IMG/VR virus record: IMGVR_UViG_3300046388_000092
Span: 1-28,326 of that record
Origin: a virus
Reading direction: 5' to 3' (one strand)
DNA: 28,326 nucleotides
Numbering within the stretch: the stretch's first letter is position 1; every line of letters begins with the position of its first letter. Positions 23,291-28,326 of the stretch are shown here, in pieces. Made by a program: the position numbers and the translations under genes. The notes beneath the pieces are model-generated. The model did no database searches. It saw only the letters and a program-made list of their open reading frames with translations, and was not told where the DNA came from.

Positions 23291-25080
23291 TATTCTTTGA
23301 TCTAGAAACCAACGGTATAAAGGACTGGTCTCGACTTGGAGACCTTGAAACGGTGTGGTGCTTGTGCGCCTTCGATAGCAAGACAAGCAAGATGCACCGT
23401 GCCGTAGGTAACGAGCAGATTGAAGAACTATTGGAGTTGTTTTCTCAGCATGATTACATCATAGGACACAATGCTATAGGATTTGATTACCCTGTGCTTC
23501 AACGCATCTATGGTTTCAAACATCCCAATGTATTGGACACTATGGTCATGTCTCGTTGTATCTATCCCGATGTACGAGACGCAGACTTCAAGCGTAAGAA
23601 CTTCCCAAGGGATTTGATTGGACGCCACAGTCTTGAGTCTTGGGGTTATCGAATCGGTATCCACAAAGGAGACTACGGTGTTACGTCTGACTGGTCTGTG
23701 TACGCTGACGAAATGGGAGAGTACTGTGAGCAGGACGTAGTAGTCACTCGTGAGTTGTACCGTCACCTCATGCAAAAGAAACCTTCTCAGGATATGATTG
23801 AATTGGAACACAAGTTTGCTCGTTCCATGAGAGCGCAGGAGTACAACGGTTTTCCATTCGACATTGAAGGAGCGGAGAAACTATGCGCTGAGTTGACCTG
23901 CCGTAGAGCAGAGCTGAAGCAAGAGCTACAGGAGTTATTCCCAGCAGAGGTTGTTCAACTCAAGAGTTTCTTTTACACTACGCCAGATGGCAATGAGTGG
24001 AAGACCAAGAAGGCAGCTCTGGAAGCTGGTCACAAACTGAAGGACATCAAGAAAGGGAGGAACAAGACCAAGACAATTCCTTTCAATCCTAACTCCAGAG
24101 ACCAGATTGCTAGTCACTTACTGTCACAAGGTTGGAAGCCTGATGCATACGAAGGCAAACGTCCTGCGATCAACGAATCAGTACTGAATCAGATAGGAAC
24201 ACCCGAAGCTCTCAAGCTCTGTGAATATCTGTTGATAACTAAACGCCTTGGTCAAATCAGCGAAGGCAATCAGGCTTGGTTAAAGCTGGTCAAGGACGAC
24301 CGCATCCACGGTTCCGTCAATACCAACGGAGCTGTGTCTGGACGTTGTACCCACAACAATCCTAACGTCGCTCAGGTTCCTGCTTCTCGTGCGCCATACG
24401 GAGAGCAATGCCGACAACTGTTCCATGCTCCGAAGGGTAAAGTACTTGTTGGTGCTGACGCCTCTGGTCTGGAACTGAGATGCCTTGCTCACTATCTGTT
24501 TCCCAAGGACAAGGGAGCATACGCCAAGGAGATACTTGACGGAGACATCCACACTACCAACCAGAAAGCAGCAGGTCTTGAGACAAGAGACCAAGCTAAG
24601 ACTTTCATCTACGCTTTCCTTTACGGAGCTGGTGATGCAAAGATTGGTAGCATTGTTGGTGGCTCCAGTGCGGATGGGCGTCGCTTGAAACAATCCTTTA
24701 TGCAGAAGATACCAGCTATAAACTATCTGGTCTCTGCTGTGAAGCGGAAGGTAGAGATGGACAACACCCTGAAAGGGTTGGACGGACGTATCCTTCCATG
24801 TAGGTCAGCACATAGTGCGTTGAATCTACTGCTACAATCGGCTGGGGCTGTTGTTATGAAACAAGCCTTGGTGGATTTTGTTGCTGCTGCTGCTCGTCTA
24901 CCCTACGAGCTACATGGTAACATCCACGACGAGGTTCAGTTCAGTTGTGACGCAAGTCATGCCGATGAGTTGGGCGGTCTGTTCTGTAAGTCATTACAGA
25001 CAGCAGGTAAAAAGCTTGGCTTCCGTTGTCCTTTGGATGGGGAGTACAAGATTGGTAACACTTGGGCAGAGACCCACTAG
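23287..25080 (+). CDS. Family A DNA polymerase with 3'-5' exonuclease (T7 gp5-like)
   Basis: A 597-residue replicative polymerase. The proofreading domain shows Exo I FDLETNG (D5, E7), Exo II GHNAIGFDYP and Exo III YCEQDVVVT. Polymerase motif A is VGADASGLELR (D391), motif B is QAKTFIYAFLYGAG (K438, Y446) and motif C is HDEVQF (D548, E549). Y446 sits where T7 has Tyr526, the residue that determines ddNTP use. It is about 100 residues shorter than T7 gp5 (704 aa), so the thumb or thioredoxin-binding loop may be reduced. A good ribosome site (GGGAGTAAGGA) precedes the ATG, unlike most genes here. Confidence 0.96.
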   Translation: MIFFDLETNGIKDWSRLGDLETVWCLCAFDSKTSKMHRAVGNEQIEELLELFSQHDYIIGHNAIGFDYPVLQRIYGFKHPNVLDTMVMSRCIYPDVRDADFKRKNFPRDLIGRHSLESWGYRIGIHKGDYGVTSDWSVYADEMGEYCEQDVVVTRELYRHLMQKKPSQDMIELEHKFARSMRAQEYNGFPFDIEGAEKLCAELTCRRAELKQELQELFPAEVVQLKSFFYTTPDGNEWKTKKAALEAGHKLKDIKKGRNKTKTIPFNPNSRDQIASHLLSQGWKPDAYEGKRPAINESVLNQIGTPEALKLCEYLLITKRLGQISEGNQAWLKLVKDDRIHGSVNTNGAVSGRCTHNNPNVAQVPASRAPYGEQCRQLFHAPKGKVLVGADASGLELRCLAHYLFPKDKGAYAKEILDGDIHTTNQKAAGLETRDQAKTFIYAFLYGAGDAKIGSIVGGSSADGRRLKQSFMQKIPAINYLVSAVKRKVEMDNTLKGLDGRILPCRSAHSALNLLLQSAGAVVMKQALVDFVAAAARLPYELHGNIHDEVQFSCDASHADELGGLFCKSLQTAGKKLGFRCPLDGEYKIGNTWAETH

Positions 25081-25081
25081 T

Positions 25082-25564
25082 ATGGCGTATCAAAATAAAT
25101 TCGATAAGACTGGCAGAGCTAGTCAAGAAGGAGCAAAAGCAGAACAAGTCTTCAAGGATATTGTAGATGAGTTCTTTGATTCTGATATAGAAGCATCTGA
25201 CTTCACGAACCAACTCAAACACATTGACTTCCACTGTGAACTACCCCTCACGGTGGATGTCAAATCAATAAAGGATCCTAACACGATCTGGATTGAGCTA
25301 AAGAATGTGCAAGGTAAAGATGGGTGGCTTCATGGCGAGGCTACCCATATTGCTTTTGAGAGACCTGAAGTGTTTGCTCTTGTTAAGCGGGAACATTTAA
25401 TTGGTCTCGTTGATAAGCTTGTGGACATGGACACCATTGTGGACTCAGCTTCTGATTGTTTGTACAAACTCTATAGCCGTACCAAGTGGGGACGTAAAGA
25501 CCTACTGACAAAGATACGTCCTACTGACCTTACCTCTATCCCTTACCTACTTATAAAGAAATGA
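25082..25564 (+). CDS. PD-(D/E)XK nuclease-like protein, unknown role
   Basis: A 160-residue protein between the DNA polymerase and exonuclease genes. The pattern EGAKAEQVF (E21), then KHIDFHCELPLTVDVKSIK with D49 and D59-V-K61, fits the core of a PD-(D/E)XK nuclease: Glu in helix 1, Asp, then (D/E)xK on the next strand. It is followed by IWIELKNVQGKDGWLHGEATHIAF, a block I recall from conserved proteins of marine T7-like phages. The ATG is 1 base after the polymerase stop. The 3' end has an ATGA overlap with the exonuclease gene. Nuclease activity is inferred from the motif only. Confidence 0.65.
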   Translation: MAYQNKFDKTGRASQEGAKAEQVFKDIVDEFFDSDIEASDFTNQLKHIDFHCELPLTVDVKSIKDPNTIWIELKNVQGKDGWLHGEATHIAFERPEVFALVKREHLIGLVDKLVDMDTIVDSASDCLYKLYSRTKWGRKDLLTKIRPTDLTSIPYLLIKK

Positions 25565-26259
25565 AAACTGTATTAATTGATGGCGATCAAATTGCCTACC
25601 TCTGTGCTTTTGCCTGTGAACGTGAGATTGAATGGGACGAAGACACTATCAACCTGACTACCTCCAAGTCTGATTTACGTGACGCCCTCGACCAACAGAT
25701 TGAGAAAGCTAAGCGAGAAACTGAAGCCACCTCTGTTCGTGTTGCGCTCTCAAGTAGTACCAACTTCCGTAAGGATTTGTACACAGAGTACAAAGCCAAC
25801 CGTACTGCTCGTAAACCTCTTGGATTGAAGTATTGCTGTGGCTACCTCAAGAGTAAGTACAAAGCTGAAATCTCAGAAGGGATAGAAGCTGATGACTTGA
25901 TTGGTATATGGGCAGCTAACGACTACGACAATATCATTTGGGCTACCGACAAGGACTACCTTACCGTACCCTGTATGCTATACCGTAACGGACAGATGCT
26001 CACGATTAGTGAAGAGGAAGCTGACCACTACCTAAGACTCCAGACTATGGTGGGAGACACAGCCGATAACTACAAAGGAGCTAAAGGCTTTGGCGAGAAG
26101 ACAGCAGCCAAGTGGCTAAAGGAACATGGTGATACTTGGGAGGTTGTTGAGAAAGCTTTTGAAAAAGCTGGACAAACCAAGGATGAGTTTCTTATAAACG
26201 CAAAACTAGCTCGTATCCTTCGGAGCTTTGAAGACATAAAATGGTATCCATATGACTAA
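25561..26259 (+). CDS. 5'-3' exonuclease, FEN-like (T7 gp6-like)
   Basis: A 232-residue exonuclease for primer removal, host DNA breakdown and recombination. Metal-binding acids are present in family order: LIDGDQIAY (D7, D9), EADDLIG (E109, D111, D112), ATDKDY (D130, D132) and GDTADNYKG (D166, D169), followed by the helix-three-turn-helix GAKGFGEKTAAKWL. It is shorter than T7 gp6 (300 aa) but keeps the whole core. It starts in an ATGA overlap with the previous gene, and the next gene overlaps its end by 8 bases. Confidence 0.92.
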   Translation: MKTVLIDGDQIAYLCAFACEREIEWDEDTINLTTSKSDLRDALDQQIEKAKRETEATSVRVALSSSTNFRKDLYTEYKANRTARKPLGLKYCCGYLKSKYKAEISEGIEADDLIGIWAANDYDNIIWATDKDYLTVPCMLYRNGQMLTISEEEADHYLRLQTMVGDTADNYKGAKGFGEKTAAKWLKEHGDTWEVVEKAFEKAGQTKDEFLINAKLARILRSFEDIKWYPYD

Positions 26260-26458
26260 AGACACTGATTACCACGATAGGCTTGAGCAGGAGGTGACTC
26301 GCCTCAAGCGGGACATCATTCTGTTGGAGTCCAAGAACACTGAACTGGAATACTCCCTCAAGCGTTCTCATGCAGAGATAGCTGGGCTACGTCTGGATAA
26401 CCAACAGCTACGCCAAGCGATTGCTGTCCTTAACGATGAACCCACGAACTCGCTATAA
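26252..26458 (+). CDS. Coiled-coil protein, 68 residues
   Basis: DRLEQEVTRLKRDIILLESK and the following residues form a long amphipathic helix with Leu/Ile heptads over most of the chain. It is soluble and the function is unknown. Its start overlaps the exonuclease stop by 8 bases. The gene may make a small structural or scaffolding partner. Confidence that the frame is coding comes from tight packing and clear heptad periodicity. Confidence 0.6.
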   Translation: MTKDTDYHDRLEQEVTRLKRDIILLESKNTELEYSLKRSHAEIAGLRLDNQQLRQAIAVLNDEPTNSL

Positions 26459-26462
26459 CACT

Positions 26463-26660
26463 ATGGATAACACAGAACTACTACAAGCGTTAAGCAACAT
26501 CAATATCAATAGCGAGACTGCCGTTGAGGTTGTCGAGATATATTGCCAATACAAACTATACCAATCAGTCATCGAATGCGCCTCAATGCTGGCGTTCATC
26601 GGAATCATTGCAGCATTCGGTTGGTTTGTCATAAGCCTGATTAAGGCTGTGGATGATTAA
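26463..26660 (+). CDS. Small single-pass membrane protein, possible holin
   Basis: A 65-residue protein with an N-terminal polar helix (about residues 1-33) and one strong transmembrane segment at residues 36-59 (IECASMLAFIGIIAAFGWFV, then ISLIKA), followed by a short acidic end. T7's holin gp17.5 is also a small membrane protein (67 aa), but sequence similarity is not evident and T7's gene lies elsewhere. I therefore call it a membrane protein and list holin as a possibility, because no other candidate holin is visible in the window. The ATG is 4 bases after the previous stop. Confidence 0.6.
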   Translation: MDNTELLQALSNININSETAVEVVEIYCQYKLYQSVIECASMLAFIGIIAAFGWFVISLIKAVDD

Positions 26661-27018
26661 TCAACACAATAACACCATGAGCATACCAGACACAGGCGAG
26701 CGCACTGACTTCGATACAGGAGCTGTGCGTGACGCAATGCAAGGCAAGGGATGTCCCAGCCTTTTACCTATTGACGCTCTAAGAGCTGCTTCCAAGCGGT
26801 TCGAAGATGGAGCCGAGAAGTACGGACGCAACAACTGGCAGAAAGGTATCCCTCTGTCTCGCTATGTTGACGCCATCTATCGCCACCTTTGGGCATTCAT
26901 GGAGGAACGCTATGACGAGGACCACGGTGGTGCTGTTATTTGGAATGCGATGTGTCTTGTCCAGACCAGAGAATGGATACGAGACGGCAGACTTCCAGAA
27001 GAATTAAACGATCTATAA
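26653..27018 (+). CDS. dATP/dGTP diphosphohydrolase-like protein (MazZ / PF18909-like)
   Basis: A 121-residue protein resembling the phage dATP/dGTP diphosphohydrolase N-terminal-type family. Family phrases: ASKRFEDGAEKYGRNNWQKGIP (E55 to W62 forms EKYGRNNW), SRYVDAIYRHLWAFMEERYDEDHGGAVIWNAMCL. The H, E and D residues in RHL and DEDHGG are the expected metal-site residues of all-alpha NTP pyrophosphatases. In 2-aminoadenine (Z) phages such enzymes make the dNTP pool change together with PurZ, but related proteins also occur in phages without Z. No PurZ is seen here. The start is 26653 (overlap) or 26677 (MSIPDTG). Confidence 0.7.
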   Translation: MINQHNNTMSIPDTGERTDFDTGAVRDAMQGKGCPSLLPIDALRAASKRFEDGAEKYGRNNWQKGIPLSRYVDAIYRHLWAFMEERYDEDHGGAVIWNAMCLVQTREWIRDGRLPEELNDL

Positions 27019-27034
27019 TATAGGGGACACGTAT
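27014..27034 (+). promoter_or_regulatory. Leader of the structural block: -10-like site and strong ribosome site
   Basis: TATAAT at 27014-27019, then AGGGGA at 27022-27027, 7 bases before the ATG at 27035. The purine run is one of the few good Shine-Dalgarno-like sites in the window. The TATAATATAGGGG string superficially resembles the 3' half of a T7-type promoter, but no second copy was found to support that. Confidence 0.35.
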
Positions 27035-27229
27035 ATGAATGAATTTCCTACTGTTAACAAGACGTTGTTAAAAGCGTTGGAAGAACGATTCCCGATGAAA
27101 GACTTCGGGCAGACTGATGACATCAATAAACTGAATTTCCATTATGGACAGCGTTCGGTCATTAGTTTTTTAAAAACTCAGTATAATATTCAGAACGAAA
27201 ATATCCTCAATAACCCTAACCTTAAATAA
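27035..27229 (+). CDS. Small conserved-looking protein, 64 residues
   Basis: MNEFPTVNKTLLKALEERFP, then MKDFGQ, NKLNFHYGQRSVISFLKTQY. The pattern LLKALEERFP with a later GQRSVISFLK is one I recall from short proteins next to the portal gene of several marine podoviruses; no function is known. It is the first gene after the -10-like/ribosome site at 27014 and is followed by the small virion-type genes, so it probably belongs to the late block. Confidence 0.65.
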   Translation: MNEFPTVNKTLLKALEERFPMKDFGQTDDINKLNFHYGQRSVISFLKTQYNIQNENILNNPNLK

Positions 27230-27231
27230 CT

Positions 27232-27432
27232 ATGGGATCTGCCCCTAAAATTCCTGAACCTGCCCCGCCTCCACCACCTCCCCCTCCTCCTACTGCGACA
27301 GCGCAGCGGGTAGAAAAAGCGACATCTAGTCGCCCTGAAAAAAGCAAGCGTCGTGGTGTTTCTGCTCTCACAATCCGTCGTCCTTCCGTCAATGTTGGCG
27401 GTGGTTCTACTGGAGCTAACCTTCCTTATTAA
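27232..27432 (+). CDS. Proline-rich small protein, 66 residues, probable virion protein
   Basis: MGSAPKIPEPAPPPPPPPPP is followed by a basic middle (EKSKRRGVSALTIRRPS) and a Gly-rich end (VGGGSTGANLPY). Many T7-like phages have a protein of this shape (MG, poly-Pro, then RRG..LxI) near the portal gene or among the ejected proteins. It begins 2 bases after the previous stop. The function is unknown; it is probably a minor virion component, by analogy with T7 gp6.7 or gp7.3, which hold the same slot. Confidence 0.65.
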   Translation: MGSAPKIPEPAPPPPPPPPPTATAQRVEKATSSRPEKSKRRGVSALTIRRPSVNVGGGSTGANLPY

Positions 27433-27437
27433 TAATC

Positions 27438-27725
27438 ATGGCATTAAAAACAATAAACACTACTGTGACCGCTAACGGTGACACCGTTGTTCCTGACTGG
27501 AATGGACGCCTTGGAGCGTTCCTTGCTGCTGGAACATTTGACGGAGCTACCGTAAAGCTACAGCACAAGATTGGCTCGACTTGGGTTGACCTTGGAAGTG
27601 ATACTACGCTTACCTCAGATGGCGGTGGTCAATTCATCACCCCTCAATCCGAGCTTCGTGTTAATACTTCCTCCGCTGGAGCTAGCACTAGTATTACTAT
27701 TATCGTAAAACCACTTATGGTCTAA
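27438..27725 (+). CDS. Small beta-rich structural protein, 95 residues
   Basis: MALKTINTTVTANGDTVVPD, then WNGRLGAFLAAGTFDGATVKLQHKIGSTWVDLG, with a C-terminal ASTSITIIVKPLMV. It looks like a single immunoglobulin- or jellyroll-like beta sandwich. I recall similar short proteins (GTFxGATVxLxxxxGxxWVxLG) in many phage structural clusters, often named head or tail decoration proteins without proof. The start is 5 bases after the previous stop (TAATAATCATGG). Confidence 0.65.
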   Translation: MALKTINTTVTANGDTVVPDWNGRLGAFLAAGTFDGATVKLQHKIGSTWVDLGSDTTLTSDGGGQFITPQSELRVNTSSAGASTSITIIVKPLMV

Positions 27726-27726
27726 A

Positions 27727-27912
27727 ATGATATTCCGTAGAATCCGACCCCAAGCCCTAAACACTTATGCTGACGGACTAACGCTGAGTTTAACGGCTGG
27801 GTTGACTGAGGGTCTCACGCCTGTTCGTGTTTTCCAAAACCTTTACTTCCAACCTGATGGAACGTCAGCATACTTTCAGCCAGATGGTTCCTCATATTAT
27901 CTCCAACCTTAA
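27727..27912 (+). CDS. Small protein with YFQPDG repeats, 61 residues
   Basis: MIFRRIRPQALNTYADGLTL is followed by SLTAGLTEGLTPVRVFQ and then repeated units LYFQPDGTSA, YFQPDGSS and YYLQP. The aromatic-Gln-Pro repeats suggest a surface-exposed, virion-associated strip. I do not recognise the family. It starts 1 base after the previous stop and lies directly before the leucine-rich-repeat gene, which fits a tail or adsorption role. Confidence 0.55.
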   Translation: MIFRRIRPQALNTYADGLTLSLTAGLTEGLTPVRVFQNLYFQPDGTSAYFQPDGSSYYLQP

Positions 27913-27918
27913 TATATC

Positions 27919-28326
27919 ATGCCAAACATAACAGTATCTTCTTCAGTTGACTCAATGCTGAGAGCTTCCGATGCCCCCAGCATTCGTGACGCTATCGGGT
28001 CAATCAACTACCCTTACACAACGGACTTTATTTCAGGCACAGAGCAGACGAGAAACCTGACGAGTATCACTAACTCATCTGGTTATACTTACAATAACAA
28101 CCTCACATCTATCTATGTTGGAAGTAACGTGACTACGCTTGGGAGTTCGGCTTTTGCTTACTGCGCAAACCTTACCAGTGCAAACATTCCCGATAGCGTG
28201 ACTACGATTGGGGGCGCGGCTTTTGATTACTGCAGCAGTCTTACCAGTGTAACTATTCCTGATAGCGTAACTTCGATTGGGGGTAGTACTTTTCGTCGAT
28301 GCGCCAGTCTTACCAGCGCAACCATT
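27919..28326 (+). CDS. BspA-type leucine-rich-repeat protein, N-terminal part (cut by window end)
   Basis: The first 136 residues of a protein that runs past the right edge. The N-terminus contains SVDSMLRASDAPSIRDAIGS, a short module common in phage tail proteins (L-x-A-S-x-x-x-x-x-R-x-A-[IL]-G). From residue 62 it is made of 23-residue repeats (LTSxxIPDSVTTIGxxAFxYCxS), the hallmark of BspA / LRR_5 repeats known from bacterial surface adhesins. I infer a virion-attached adhesin or second receptor-binding protein. The start is 6 bases after the previous stop. Total length is unknown. Confidence 0.75.
   Translation, partial: MPNITVSSSVDSMLRASDAPSIRDAIGSINYPYTTDFISGTEQTRNLTSITNSSGYTYNNNLTSIYVGSNVTTLGSSAFAYCANLTSANIPDSVTTIGGAAFDYCSSLTSVTIPDSVTSIGGSTFRRCASLTSATI
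28102..28326 (+). repeat. 69-base tandem repeats encoding LRR units
   Basis: Units start at 28102, 28171, 28240 and 28309 (the last cut by the window end). Units 2 and 3 are very similar at the DNA level, for example in CTTACCAGTG and GATAGCGT; unit 1 is more divergent. Such repeats can gain or lose units by slippage or recombination. Confidence 0.75.

Noticed and set aside
27009-27034. T7-type phage promoter (TATAATATAGGGG) before the structural block
   Set aside because: Only the TATAG-GG part resembles a T7 promoter; no second copy was found in the window, so I list it only as a -10-like site plus ribosome site.

Overview
This window is most of a T7-like podovirus genome (Autographivirales type). 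The call rests on a single-subunit RNA polymerase, a gp2.5-like SSB, endonuclease I, a fused primase-helicase, a family A DNA polymerase, a gp6-like exonuclease, a tail fibre with a T7-type anchor, gp13/14/15/16-like internal virion proteins and gp18/gp19-like terminase subunits. Every confident gene is on the + strand. I saw no integrase, repressor, tRNA, CRISPR or insertion sequence, so it reads as an obligately lytic phage. The sequence does not name the host. Many starts lack a Shine-Dalgarno sequence, and the gene content (Gp88-like, DUF932-like, small virion proteins, BspA-type repeats) feels like aquatic or marine T7-like phages; that is an impression only.

The genes are permuted relative to the T7 map. 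Positions 3-13039 are the end of the late block: C-terminus of tail tubular protein B, tail fibre (unusually placed between gp12 and gp13), gp13-, gp14-, gp15- and a 1993-residue gp16-like protein, small and large terminase, and a very acidic 82-residue protein. Positions 13040-13664 are the only long gene-free stretch: a terminator, a cluster of inverted repeats and a promoter-like site. By position it should hold the concatemer junction or genome ends. Positions 13665-17567 are an early cassette of mostly small genes of unknown role, with a Gp88-like Cys-rich protein, a DUF932-like protein and a lytic transglycosylase-like muramidase. Several of these genes are preceded by CA-rich, almost G-free spacers.

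Positions 17568-17822 hold a strong terminator, then an AT-rich region with tandem palindromes before the RNA polymerase gene. Positions 17823-26259 are the class II DNA metabolism operon, tightly packed with ATGA and longer overlaps: RNAP, SSB, endonuclease I, primase-helicase, two small genes, DNA polymerase, a PD-(D/E)XK-like protein and exonuclease. Positions 26252-28326 hold small accessory and virion genes (coiled coil, one-TM protein, dNTP diphosphohydrolase-like protein, proline-rich and beta-rich small proteins) and the start of a leucine-rich-repeat adhesin-like protein. Portal, scaffold, capsid and tail tubular A are not in the window; on a circular map they would lie between its end and its start.

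The points most worth following are: the gp16-like protein, which carries a zincin motif and an ELQSD domain and has no visible transglycosylase; the CA-rich leaders; a promoter-like motif of about 23 bp found twice in the early region; the palindromes before the RNAP gene; the acidic candidate DNA-mimic protein; and the BspA-type repeat protein.
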